64,000 nt of DNA from Streptomyces sp. Isolate_45 (GCF_024721315.2 NZ_JANFAK020000012.1:1-64000), one strand, 5' to 3'. Counted from the stretch's first letter, positions 16,766 to 25,053 are shown. The notes: generated by a model from the sequence alone, not told the origin. Translations and numbers: made by a program.

Positions 16766-18442
16766 ATGGCACAGCCCGCCGAAACGGCGCGGACCGTCAT
16801 CCTCACGGTGGACGACGACCCGGGAGTCTCCCGCGCCATCGCCCGTGACCTGCGGCGCCGCTACGGAGCCGAGTACCGGATCGTGCGCGCCGAGTCCGGT
16901 GAGTCCGCGATGGAGGCGCTGCGCGAGCTGAAGCTGCGCGGGGACCTGGTGGCGGTGATCCTCGCCGACTACCGCATGCCGCAGATGAACGGCATCGCGT
17001 TCCTCGAAGAGGCCATGGGCGTGTACCCGGGCGCACGGCGCGTGCTGCTCACCGCGTACGCCGACACCAACGCGGCCATCGACGCGATCAACGTGGTCGA
17101 CCTCGACCACTACCTGCTCAAGCCCTGGGACCCGCCGGAGGAGAAGCTCTACCCGGTCCTGGACGACCTGCTGGCCGCCTGGCGCACGGGCGACCACCGG
17201 CCGGTGCCCGCCACGAAGGTGGTCGGGCACCGCTGGTCGGCGCGTTCCTCGGCGGTCCGCGAGTTCCTCGCCCGCAACCAGGTGCCGTACCGCTGGTACT
17301 CCTCCGACGAGCCGGAGGGACGAAGGCTGCTGGAGGCGGCCGGGGCCGACGGGCAGCGGTTGCCGCTGGTGGTCACGCCCGACGGCGGCGTGCTGATCGA
17401 ACCGGAGGCGCCCGAACTGGCCGCGCGCGTCGGGCTCGCGACGACTCCGACCGCCGACTTCTACGACCTCGTCGTCATCGGCGGCGGCCCGGCCGGGCTC
17501 GGTTCGGCGGTGTACGGGGCGTCCGAGGGACTGCGTACCGTCCTCGTGGAACGGTCGGCGACCGGGGGGCAGGCCGGGCAGAGCTCCCGCATCGAGAACT
17601 ACCTCGGCTTCCCGGACGGCGTCTCGGGCGCGCAGCTCACGGACCGCGCCCGCCGGCAGGCCGGCCGGTTCGGCGCCGAGATCCTCACGGCGCGCGAGGT
17701 CACGGGGCTGGAGGTGAACGGTGCGGCGCGCGTCGTCCGGTTCTCCGACGGCTCGGCGATCGCCGCGCACAGCGTGATCCTGGCGACGGGCGTGTCGTAC
17801 CGGCAGCTCCACGCGCCGGGCTGCGACGCCCTGACCGGCTGCGGGGTGTACTACGGCTCCTCGCTCACCGAGGCGGCCTCCTGCCAGGGGCAGGACGTGT
17901 ACATCGTGGGCGGCGCCAACTCCGCCGGTCAGGCGGCGATGTACCTGGCGAGGGGCGCCAAGTCGGTGACGCTGCTGGTGCGCGGGGAGTCGCTGGCGGC
18001 GTCGATGTCGTACTACCTGATCCAGCAGATCGAGGACGCCCCGAACATCACCGTGCGGCCCCGGACCGTCGTCGAGGAAGCGCACGGCGACGGACACCTG
18101 GAGCAGTTGACGCTCCGGAACGTGGACAGCGGTGCGACCGAACTCGTCGACGCGCAGTGGATGTTCGTGTTCATCGGCGCGGCTCCGCTGACGGACTGGC
18201 TGGACGGCACGGTGCTGCGCGACGAACACGGTTTCATCCTGGCCGGGCCGGACCTCACACCGGACGGGCGACCGCCGGCCGAGTGGGAACTGGACCGTTC
18301 CCCCTACCACCTGGAGACCAACGTCCCGGGCGTGTTCGTGGCGGGCGACGCGCGCTCGCAGTCCGCGAAGCGCGTCGCGTCCGCCGTCGGGGAGGGTGCC
18401 ATGGCCGTGATGCTCGTCCACCGGTACCTGGAGCAGTCGTGA
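16766..18442 (+). CDS. Fused response regulator / thioredoxin-reductase-like flavoprotein
   Basis: A 558-residue fusion. Residues 10-130 form a receiver domain (VDDDP acidic pair, phospho-acceptor Asp in ADYRMP, Lys in LLKPW). Residues about 148-230 look like a glutaredoxin/thioredoxin-fold linker without a Cys pair (REFLARNQVPYRW, LPLVVTPDGG). Residues about 232-558 are a TrxR-like FAD/NAD(P)H module (GGGPAGLGSA, GGANSAGQAAM, VFVAGDAR). At the place of the CATC redox motif the sequence reads CGVYYGSS, so the disulfide is missing. GGAG precedes ATG 16766. It overlaps the kinase gene by 4 nt. Its flavin is probably used for signalling or an unknown electron transfer. Confidence 0.9.
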   Translation: MAQPAETARTVILTVDDDPGVSRAIARDLRRRYGAEYRIVRAESGESAMEALRELKLRGDLVAVILADYRMPQMNGIAFLEEAMGVYPGARRVLLTAYADTNAAIDAINVVDLDHYLLKPWDPPEEKLYPVLDDLLAAWRTGDHRPVPATKVVGHRWSARSSAVREFLARNQVPYRWYSSDEPEGRRLLEAAGADGQRLPLVVTPDGGVLIEPEAPELAARVGLATTPTADFYDLVVIGGGPAGLGSAVYGASEGLRTVLVERSATGGQAGQSSRIENYLGFPDGVSGAQLTDRARRQAGRFGAEILTAREVTGLEVNGAARVVRFSDGSAIAAHSVILATGVSYRQLHAPGCDALTGCGVYYGSSLTEAASCQGQDVYIVGGANSAGQAAMYLARGAKSVTLLVRGESLAASMSYYLIQQIEDAPNITVRPRTVVEEAHGDGHLEQLTLRNVDSGATELVDAQWMFVFIGAAPLTDWLDGTVLRDEHGFILAGPDLTPDGRPPAEWELDRSPYHLETNVPGVFVAGDARSQSAKRVASAVGEGAMAVMLVHRYLEQS

Positions 18443-19917
18443 GCGGGCAGGTCATGCCCTGCGGCCCGCAGGAGATCGCCTCGCTGTTCCTCTTCGAGAA
18501 GCTCTCCCCGGAGCAGCTGGGGCGGCTCTGTACCGAGGGGCGGGTGGAGCGGTTCGACGTGGGACCGGTGTACACCGAGGGCGACCCGGCCACCTGCTTC
18601 TACGTGATGATCGAGGGCACCGTCGTACTGGCCCGCCGGGTCGGGGGCGACGACGTCGAGGTGAGCCGTACCTCGCAGCGCGGCGTGTACGCGGGAGCCA
18701 TGCAGGCCTACCTGGGTGACCAGGTGCCGCAGACCTACACCAACTCGATGCGGGTGACCGAGCCGACGCGGTTCTTCGTGCTGCCCGCGCAGTCGTTCGC
18801 GGACATCATGAGGGAGTGGTTCCCGATGGCCGCGCACCTGCTGGAGGGGCTGTTCTTCGGATCGAAGAACACGCAGCGGGCGATCGGTCAGCGCGAACGG
18901 CTACTGGCCCTGGGGTCGTTGTCCGCGGGTCTCACCCACGAGCTGAACAACCCGGCCGCGGCGGCGGTCCGGGCCACCGCGGCACTGCGGGAGCGGGTGG
19001 GCAAGATGCGGCACAAGCTGGCCGTCATCGCGCAGGGCCCCTACCCCCGCGAGGTCATCGCCGGCCTGATCGACATCCAGGAGCGGACCGCCGAACGCGT
19101 CGCCAAGGCGCCGACGTTGAGCCCGCTGGAGGCCTCCGACCGGGAGGACGAGCTCGCCGACTGGCTCGACGACCACGGCATCACGGAGGGTTGGCGGGTC
19201 GCGCCGACCTTCGTCCAGGCCGGGCTGGACACGGACTGGCTGGAGCAGGTCGCGGCGGCCGTGGACGAGGACATCCTGCCGGGGGCGATCGGCTGGCTCA
19301 ACTACACGGTCGAGACGGAGCTGTTGATGGACGAGATCAACGACTCCACCACCCGCATCTCCCACCTCGTGGACGCGGCCAAGCAGTACTCGCAGCTCGA
19401 CCGCGCCCCGCACCGGGTGGTCGACGTCCACGAACTCCTCGACAGCACCCTGTTGATGTTGTCCGGCAAGATCGGTCCCGGGGTGCGGGTGGTCAAGGAC
19501 TACGACCGCTCCCTACCGGACGTACCGGCCTATCCGGCGGAGCTCAACCAGGTGTGGACCAACCTCATCGACAACGCCGTCTTCGCCATCGGGAGCACCG
19601 GCGGCGAGGGTGAGTTGACGGTGCGCACGGCGCGGGAGGGGGACCGGCTGCTGGTGGAGTTCCGCGACACGGGGCCCGGCATCCCGGCGGACGTCCGCAG
19701 TCGGATCTTCGACCCGTTCTTCACCACCAAACCGGTCGGCGAGGGCACCGGTCTCGGCCTGGACATCTCCTGGCGGATCGTCGTCAGCAAGCACCACGGC
19801 AGCCTCCAGGTCGAGTCCGTCCCGGGCGACACCCGTTTCCAGGTACTGCTCCCGTTGACCGCTCCGGAGATCGGGGAGTTCCCCGAGACCGACACCACCG
19901 AGGAGGACTCCGCATGA
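18439..19917 (+). CDS. Histidine kinase with N-terminal cyclic-nucleotide-binding domain
   Basis: A 492-residue soluble sensor kinase. The N-terminal cNMP-binding/CAP-effector fold covers about residues 12-130 (FDVGPVYTEGDPATCFYVMIEGTVVL). The H-box is GLTHELNNPAAAAVRA (phospho-acceptor His near residue 171) and an alpha-helical insert follows. The ATPase has NLIDNAVFA (N), DTGPGIP (G1), FDPFFTTKP (F) and GTGLGLDIS (G2). GTG 18439 overlaps the TGA of the upstream gene. No transmembrane segment is visible. It is the natural phosphodonor for the receiver-TrxR fusion. The ligand could be a cyclic nucleotide or another small molecule. Confidence 0.9.
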   Translation: MSGQVMPCGPQEIASLFLFEKLSPEQLGRLCTEGRVERFDVGPVYTEGDPATCFYVMIEGTVVLARRVGGDDVEVSRTSQRGVYAGAMQAYLGDQVPQTYTNSMRVTEPTRFFVLPAQSFADIMREWFPMAAHLLEGLFFGSKNTQRAIGQRERLLALGSLSAGLTHELNNPAAAAVRATAALRERVGKMRHKLAVIAQGPYPREVIAGLIDIQERTAERVAKAPTLSPLEASDREDELADWLDDHGITEGWRVAPTFVQAGLDTDWLEQVAAAVDEDILPGAIGWLNYTVETELLMDEINDSTTRISHLVDAAKQYSQLDRAPHRVVDVHELLDSTLLMLSGKIGPGVRVVKDYDRSLPDVPAYPAELNQVWTNLIDNAVFAIGSTGGEGELTVRTAREGDRLLVEFRDTGPGIPADVRSRIFDPFFTTKPVGEGTGLGLDISWRIVVSKHHGSLQVESVPGDTRFQVLLPLTAPEIGEFPETDTTEEDSA

Positions 19918-20294
19918 CCGGTATCGACGGTGTTGACGGCATGGACGGCATGGACGGCATCGACCCCGGCGTCCCGCCCGGCGGCAACGGGTGCGCCGAC
20001 TGCGACGAGGCGGGCGGTTGGTGGTTCCACCTGCGGCGCTGCGCGCAGTGCGGCCACATCGGCTGTTGCGACTCCTCGCCGGGCCAACACGCCACCGCGC
20101 ACTGGAAGTCCAGCGGGCATCCCCTGGTGCAGAGCTTCGAGCCGGGCGAGGGCTGGTTCTGGAACTACGCCACCGACGCCATGTACGAGTCGGGTCCCGA
20201 GCTGGCGCCGCCGGACGGCCACCCGTCGGACCAGCCTTCGCCGGGACCGGCCGACCGCGTCCCGCAGAACTGGACCAACCTGCTGCACCGCTGA
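19914..20294 (+). CDS. UBP-type zinc finger protein
   Basis: A 126-residue protein built around a ZnF-UBP domain. The zinc-ligand pattern starts at C27-x2-C30, continues with RRCAQCGHIGCCD and then HATAHW and GHPLVQS, as in ubiquitin-hydrolase zinc fingers. The N-terminus carries a tandem DGM/DGI repeat encoded by a 9-bp unit. ATG 19914 overlaps the kinase stop, so the three genes are coupled. Bacteria of this group lack ubiquitin proper, so the ligand is unknown; a free C-terminal peptide is the eukaryotic precedent. A 9-bp hairpin follows the stop. Confidence 0.88.
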   Translation: MTGIDGVDGMDGMDGIDPGVPPGGNGCADCDEAGGWWFHLRRCAQCGHIGCCDSSPGQHATAHWKSSGHPLVQSFEPGEGWFWNYATDAMYESGPELAPPDGHPSDQPSPGPADRVPQNWTNLLHR

Positions 20295-20331
20295 GGGCGG
20301 GCCCGCGCGCACCCGCGCCGACGGCCCGCCC
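20295..20331 (+). terminator. Hairpin after the three-gene signalling operon
   Basis: GGGCGGGCC (20295-20303) pairs with GGCCCGCCC (20323-20331) across a 19-nt loop right after the UBP gene stop. It is consistent with termination of the operon, although the loop is long. Confidence 0.45.
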
Positions 20332-20379
20332 CGCCCTGCCGTCGTAGGGGCTCGGGACGAGGGCAGGGGCCGGCGGGGA

Positions 20380-20730
20380 TCAGCAGGGGCGGACCGGCTG
20401 GAGGTTGTGGACGAAACGCGCCGAGACCCAGCCGTTGGAGCCCTGGATCCGGTACCAGACGGGGTTGCCGTCCACCCATCCGCCCCGCTTCTGGCAGTTG
20501 AGCAGGATCCGCTGGTGCGGACGCAGCACCTTGACGACGCCCGAGTGGACGGTCGGCTTCTGCCGGACGTGGAGCGCCGCGTCGGAGACCACCTCACCGA
20601 CCGGGTGGGTCGCCCTCGGCGCGCCGTGCGCGGGGACGGCTCCGAGCTGCCCGGTGGCCCCTGCCGTCGCGGCCCCCGGGCCGATCAGCACGGCGGCTCC
20701 CACCGCGCACGCGAGTACCGCTCTCTTCAT
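20380..20730 (-). CDS. Secreted bacterial SH3-domain protein
   Basis: A 116-residue exported protein. The Sec signal peptide (MKRAVLACAVGAAVLIGPGAATAG) is followed by one bacterial SH3 domain (about residues 47-110: ALHVRQKPTVHSGVVKVLRPHQRILLNC, GSNGWVSARFVHNL). It has a Cys pair (C78 region and the C-terminal Cys). Such small proteins are abundant in Streptomyces and may bind peptidoglycan or peptide partners. A GAGGGG-type ribosome binding site precedes the ATG. It converges with the UBP operon. Confidence 0.8.
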   Translation of the reverse strand: MKRAVLACAVGAAVLIGPGAATAGATGQLGAVPAHGAPRATHPVGEVVSDAALHVRQKPTVHSGVVKVLRPHQRILLNCQKRGGWVDGNPVWYRIQGSNGWVSARFVHNLQPVRPC

Positions 20731-20927
20731 CCTTGCACCCCTCTTCGCAGATCCCTACCGGCATCGAGCGGCCGGCGGGCGCTCGGCGTGTTCAGCGCCC
20801 CCCTCGACTATCCGCGCGGGCAACCCTGACGCCGGGCGGACACGCCCGCCCTCCTCCGGATGGCCCTCTCCGGGCCGTCGTCCTGACGCGCGTTCAGGGC
20901 TCCGACCATGAACCGATAGGGTGTTCG

Positions 20928-21002
20928 ATGCCTCATGGTGGCGCGTGGCCCGCACCCCACGGAGCTTGTACGACACGCGCGTTACCCGGAGGCATGAAGT
21001 GA
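20928..21002 (+). CDS. 24-residue leaderless leader peptide coupled to the membrane protein gene
   Basis: TAGGGT (20917-20922) ends 5 nt before ATG 20928, the geometry of leaderless transcripts. The short frame encodes MPHGGAWPAPHG followed by 12 more residues. Its TGA (21000-21002) overlaps the GTG start of the next gene, so the ribosome could re-initiate there. The peptide contains one Cys and several Pro, His and Gly residues. It may be an upstream ORF controlling the membrane protein. An alternative is an N-terminal extension of the membrane protein from GTG 20921. Confidence 0.4.
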   Translation: MPHGGAWPAPHGACTTRALPGGMK

Positions 21003-21829
21003 GTGGGACCAGACCGATTCACAGGGACCGGTCGACGACCGGCGGTGCGTTGAGGGCGTTCTTCCTGTCCTGGTGGACGAGCCATGACCGAGCCGCCGCG
21101 GCCGGGCGCGTGGACGACCGGGCCATCAGCAGGATGCGGGGCGCGCGGATGACGCTGGGCCTGGGCGCCGGCCTCTGGCTGATCGTGTCGTATCCGCTGA
21201 GCGACGGCGGCGAGGAGTTCGTGCTGGGCAAGATCGTGGAACTGGGCCTCTCCTGCCTCGTCCTCGCGGTCGGATGCGTGGTCGGCATCACCACCTTCCT
21301 CGTCATGAGCACCCCGGACAGGCGCCGTGACTTCGCCGAGCGTCTGCGCGGGCCCATCACGGCGGTCGCGATGCTCGCCGCCGGCCCGCTCTGCATGTGG
21401 GGGTCGGTCGAGTCCCTCCAGGGAGACCTGATCCCCGTCGAGGCCCTGCAGGGCGTCATCACGTTCTTCGGCGACGGGATCTTCGCCAAGTTGGTGGCCT
21501 TCCTGTTGCTCGCCGTCGGATGGCTCGCGTCCGTCGCCGTACTGCTCTGTTCGATCCCCTTCACGCTCTACTCCGCCTACATGTGCGTGTTCACCTGCCT
21601 CCGGGCCGGGGACGTGCACCAGCTGCTCCCCGCGTTGATATCCCCGCTGCTGGTCTGGTCGCTCCTCGCCTTCCAGCTCTTCATCGGTCCCGACGTGGCC
21701 GCGCCCGCGATCGTGCTGTACACCTTCATGTTCGGCGGCCCCCTGTCGGTGACCGCCCTCTCGGTCTGGGAAGTACGCCGTCTGCGCGTCCGCCACGGCA
21801 TCACCCTGCGCAATGCGCTGGGCCGCTGA
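20999..21829 (+). CDS. Polytopic membrane protein of unknown function
   Basis: A 276-residue protein with five or six hydrophobic segments (for example LGAGLWLIVSYPL, GLSCLVLAVGCVVGITTFLV, LVAFLLLAVGWLASVAVLLC, LISPLLVWSLLAFQLFI). The N-terminus and the loops between helices are polar and basic. I do not recognise a family motif. GTG 20999 is chosen for GGAGG 6 nt upstream and the 4-nt overlap with the leader frame. No transporter signature is visible. Confidence 0.7.
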   Translation: MSGTRPIHRDRSTTGGALRAFFLSWWTSHDRAAAAGRVDDRAISRMRGARMTLGLGAGLWLIVSYPLSDGGEEFVLGKIVELGLSCLVLAVGCVVGITTFLVMSTPDRRRDFAERLRGPITAVAMLAAGPLCMWGSVESLQGDLIPVEALQGVITFFGDGIFAKLVAFLLLAVGWLASVAVLLCSIPFTLYSAYMCVFTCLRAGDVHQLLPALISPLLVWSLLAFQLFIGPDVAAPAIVLYTFMFGGPLSVTALSVWEVRRLRVRHGITLRNALGR

Positions 21830-21902
21830 TCCGTCGAATTCGGCACCAGCGCGCCGTCGGGCCTCAACTGCGCCGGGCACAGGGCGGATTAGGCTCGGCA
21901 CG

Positions 21903-22220
21903 ATGACGGAGAATGAGATCCAGCTCAAAGCCATCGCGGCGCTCACGGCCATCAGGTCCGGCGCCGACAGCCAGTTCGTCTCCGACCTGCTGGGAGAGGT
22001 GATCCCCGCAGAGTTCGTCGTTCCGGTCGATGCCGGTTTGGAGGAGACGGGCCTGGCCGTACTACGGCAGGTCTCGCAGCCGCTCAACGCCCTGGTGAAC
22101 GGCTTCATCCTCGCGTTCGACGTCGTGGCCACGGCCCTCGACGCCGCGGGACTCGACACGTCCACCGAGGACCTGCTGCAGACCCTCGCACTGAGCCTGG
22201 CGGTCGAGGACACCGAATGA
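21903..22220 (+). CDS. Hypothetical protein, leaderless
   Basis: A 105-residue acidic, helix-prone protein without Cys clusters, signal or membrane segment (ENEIQLKAIAALTAIRSG, LAVLRQVSQPLNALVNGFILAF). No family is recognised. A TAGGCT box ends 7 nt before ATG 21903 and no ribosome binding site is present, indicating a leaderless mRNA. A very strong 18-bp hairpin lies just after the stop, supporting an independent small transcription unit. Confidence 0.65.
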   Translation: MTENEIQLKAIAALTAIRSGADSQFVSDLLGEVIPAEFVVPVDAGLEETGLAVLRQVSQPLNALVNGFILAFDVVATALDAAGLDTSTEDLLQTLALSLAVEDTE

Positions 22221-22228
22221 GACGGGCC

Positions 22229-22270
22229 GGTACGGGCTCGGACCGGTAGCGGCCGGTCCGAGCCCGTACC
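22229..22270 (+). terminator. 18-bp perfect-stem terminator
   Basis: GGTACGGGCTCGGACCGG (22229-22246) pairs perfectly with 22253-22270 around TAGCGG. It starts 8 nt past the stop of the 105-residue gene and separates it from the kinase remnant. Confidence 0.85.
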
Positions 22271-22312
22271 GCGCCCGGGCCCCGGACCGCCGGCCGCAGC
22301 GCCCGCCGTCGC

Positions 22313-22740
22313 ATGGGTGTGCGGATCAGGATCGCCGCGACGATCGGAGCCACGGCGGCGGTCGCGGTCCCGGTCACCGGGGTCCAGGTGCCCGCCATGC
22401 TCGCGGACCGGGACCGGGAGACCGCCCTGGAGCGGCTCCGGGTCGCCGAGCGGGCGTACCAGGAATCCGGGAGGGCCTCATTCGGTGCGCAGCTCGATCC
22501 CCCCGACTTCCCCGAGCACCTGCTCTGCGGCGGGCCGCAACGGTTCCGCACCGGCGCGGCCGGTACGGGGCTGGGGCCCGGCCCGACGATCGCCGTCGGT
22601 CAGGCCGGCGTGATCGGGGCCGGGCTCCGGTTCGAGAACCCCGACGGGGGCGGTCTCGACGGGTCCCGGCAGCGTTGCGGTCTCGTCCGTCGCGGCAGCG
22701 GCGGGCCGGCTCCGTCCGCTCGCCGACCGAACGGAGCACG
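22313..22740 (+). pseudogene. Remnant of a sensor histidine kinase N-terminus
   Basis: From ATG 22313 the frame reads like the start of an OmpR-partner sensor kinase: VRIRIAATIGATAAVAVPVTGVQ, then DRDRETALERLRVAERAYQESGRASFGAQLDPPDFPEHLL. This matches the periplasmic pattern 'LxxAxxxYxxSGRLxxGAxLDDPxLP' of CseC-type kinases. The likeness decays after about 90 residues. No transmembrane return, HAMP, H-box or ATPase follows, and the frame runs unbroken into the antisense of the transporter gene. No partner regulator is nearby. It is probably a decayed, 3'-truncated gene. A short novel protein is the alternative. Confidence 0.45.
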
Positions 22741-22744
22741 GACC

Positions 22745-24226
22745 TCAGTGGTGGCCGAGGAACCGGGCGGCCACGGCCTTGCGGGCCAACAACATGGCCA
22801 CGCCCACCGCGACGGCCACCACAACCTCCATCGCCACGAACGGGAGGTCGTTGAGGTCCGCCCCGGCGATGGCGGCCAGCGAGGTGGCGCAGTCTCCCGC
22901 GGTCACCGCGAGGAACCAGACGCCCATCATCTGGCTGCCGTACTTCTCCGGCGCGAGCTTCGTCGTCGCCGACAGACCCACCGGCGACAGGCACAGCTCG
23001 CCCACCGTCTGGATCAGGAAGATGAGCGCGAGCCAGAGCGGCGAGACGCTCGCGCCGCCCTCCGCGGCCGCCAGGGCCAGCAGGAACACGGCGAACGACA
23101 GGCCCACCAGGATGAGTCCCACCCCGAACTTCGCCGGTGTGGACGGTTCGCGGTCCCGGCGGGCCAACCACTGCCACAGCCAGGCGAACACCGGGCCGAG
23201 CGCCATGACGAACAGCGGGTTCAGCGACTGGAACCAACTGGAGGGGAAGTCGAAGCCGAGCACCGTGGTGTCGGTGTTCTCGTCGGCGAAGATGTTGAGG
23301 GTGGAACCGCCCTGGTCGTAGACCATCCAGAAGACGGCGGCCGCGACGAACAGCCAGATGTAGCCGGACACCCGGGACTTCTCGGCCGCGGTCAGTTCCG
23401 GGTCCCGCCGGATGCGCGCGAGCGTCCAGGCCGGGAAGACCAGTCCCAGCACCGTGAGCGGGACCATCACCCAGTTGAGGGTGTAGTGCCCGGACAGCCC
23501 GACGACGAGGTAGAAGACGACCGGTACGAGCAGCCAGAGCAGGCCCTTGCGCAGCATGGCCCGGCGCGCGGTCGCGTCCATCGGGGAAGGGACGACGTCG
23601 CTGTGCGGGCTCAGCGAACGCCGACCCAACACGTACTGGGCCAGCCCCAGGGCCATGCCCACGCCGGCCACCGCGAATCCGAGGTGGTAGCTGACCTTCT
23701 GGCCGATCGTGCCGATCACCAGCGGGGCCAGGAAGGCACCGAGGTTGATGCCCATGTAGAAGATCGTGAAGGCGCTGTCCCGGCGCTCCTCCAGCGGCCC
23801 CCGGTAGAGGTGTCCGACCATCGTGGAGATGTTGGCCTTGACCAGGCCCGAGCCGACCGCGACGAAGAACAGGCCCGCGAAGAAGAACGGCGTCGTGGGC
23901 ACGGCCAGCAGGAAGTGCCCGATCATGATGATCACGCAGGCGGTGGTGACGGACCGCCGGGGCCCGAGGAAGCGGTCGGAGACCCAACCTCCGGGCAGCG
24001 TCAGCAGGTACACCATGGAGACGTACACGCTGTAGATCGCCACCGCGGTACCGGTGGAGTAGCCGAGGCCGCCCTCGGCCACCGGAGCCGCCAGGTAGAC
24101 GGCCAACAGGGCGCGCATCCCGTAATAGCTGAACCGCTCCCACATCTCGGTGAGGAACAGCGTCGCGAGTCCTCGTGGGTGTCCGAGGAACGTCCGCGGT
24201 TCGACTTCCCGGGCCTCTGTGCCCAC
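22745..24226 (-). CDS. POT-family proton-coupled oligopeptide transporter
   Basis: A 493-residue transporter with 12-14 helices of the POT/PTR family, importing di- and tripeptides with protons. It shows the ExxER-type motif in EMWERFSYYGMRALL (about residue 28), GGWVSDRFLGPRR (about 80) and FTIFYMGINLGAFLAPL, the PTR2 signature. The chosen start is GTG 24226. The ribosome binding site is weak, so another start is possible. It stands alone between unrelated genes. Confidence 0.92.
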   Translation of the reverse strand: MGTEAREVEPRTFLGHPRGLATLFLTEMWERFSYYGMRALLAVYLAAPVAEGGLGYSTGTAVAIYSVYVSMVYLLTLPGGWVSDRFLGPRRSVTTACVIIMIGHFLLAVPTTPFFFAGLFFVAVGSGLVKANISTMVGHLYRGPLEERRDSAFTIFYMGINLGAFLAPLVIGTIGQKVSYHLGFAVAGVGMALGLAQYVLGRRSLSPHSDVVPSPMDATARRAMLRKGLLWLLVPVVFYLVVGLSGHYTLNWVMVPLTVLGLVFPAWTLARIRRDPELTAAEKSRVSGYIWLFVAAAVFWMVYDQGGSTLNIFADENTDTTVLGFDFPSSWFQSLNPLFVMALGPVFAWLWQWLARRDREPSTPAKFGVGLILVGLSFAVFLLALAAAEGGASVSPLWLALIFLIQTVGELCLSPVGLSATTKLAPEKYGSQMMGVWFLAVTAGDCATSLAAIAGADLNDLPFVAMEVVVAVAVGVAMLLARKAVAARFLGHH

Positions 24227-24512
24227 GGTGCCCCCGTACTCCTGGTTCCGGCATGCGCGATGACAGCTGCAACGTACGTCGGGTCAGGGGTGCGGGTGTG
24301 GTGCCCCGGCCCGGCGGGCCGCGCGGGTCCTGCCGAGTTCCGCCGTTCGGTGGCGTCCGGCCGCCCGGCGGACGCCGTGCCGGGCTGACGCCGGGTACCG
24401 GCGAGGCGCCGTCCACTCATCGAGCGGGTGGCCGTTCGAACCGGCCGCCGGGGGCGGGGAACCGGATTCCTCTTGCGGGCCTCTCACTGGTCGGACAGCG
24501 AGGAGGCCGAGG

Positions 24513-25019
24513 ATGACGGACCGGGCGGGCGGGGCGGGCGGAACCGGTGGGACGGGCAGGACGGATGCCGGTCCGTCGGGCCGGCGGCGGCCCCGGGAGA
24601 TCGAGGCCGCCTGGGGGCTCACCGTCCTGGCCGTCGTGGTGGAGCTCCTGGTCTGGGTGTCGGGCTCGTTCCTGGTCGCGCCCACGGGCCTGAACGAGCT
24701 GAGCGAGGTCTCCGGCAGGGCCGGCGCCCACCGCCAACTCGCCGTGTCGGGAGCCATCACGGCCGTACTGCTCGCCGGTTGGCTGTCATTGGGCCGGTGC
24801 GTGAGGGCCGGCCAGGGGTGGGCCCGGACGGTACTGGCCGTCCTCACGGTCCTGAGCCTGCTGCTCCTGTTCGCCGACTCCGGCATGAACGGGCCGTGGC
24901 CGGGCGGCTGGGAGCTGTTCTCGGCGCTGCCCGACCTGGTGGCCACGGCGGCCGTCGTGTTCATGTACCTGCCCGGCGCACGCGGACATTTCCCGACCCG
25001 CGTGCGGCGGCCGGCCTGA
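24513..25019 (+). CDS. Small four-helix membrane protein
   Basis: A 168-residue protein with a Gly/Thr/Arg-rich N-terminus, then about four hydrophobic segments (GLTVLAVVVELLVWVSGSFLV, LAVSGAITAVLLAGWLSL, VLAVLTVLSLLLLFADSG, LVATAAVVFMYLPG). No family motif is recognised. ATG 24513 follows GAGGAGGCCGAGG. A terminator overlaps its stop codon. Confidence 0.7.
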   Translation: MTDRAGGAGGTGGTGRTDAGPSGRRRPREIEAAWGLTVLAVVVELLVWVSGSFLVAPTGLNELSEVSGRAGAHRQLAVSGAITAVLLAGWLSLGRCVRAGQGWARTVLAVLTVLSLLLLFADSGMNGPWPGGWELFSALPDLVATAAVVFMYLPGARGHFPTRVRRPA

Positions 25020-25041
25020 CGGGCGGACGGTACCGCCCGTC
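25018..25041. terminator. Hairpin overlapping the stop codon of the four-helix protein
   Basis: GACGGGCGG (25018-25026) pairs with CCGCCCGTC (25033-25041) around ACGGTA. The left arm includes the last two bases of the TGA stop. It lies between convergent genes and may act on both. Confidence 0.6.
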
Positions 25042-25053
25042 AATCGGGGCCCG

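Noticed and set aside
22313..24388. 691-codon plus-strand frame
   Set aside because: Beyond about 22740 it is antisense to the POT transporter and has a low-complexity composition; only the first part is discussed as a kinase remnant.
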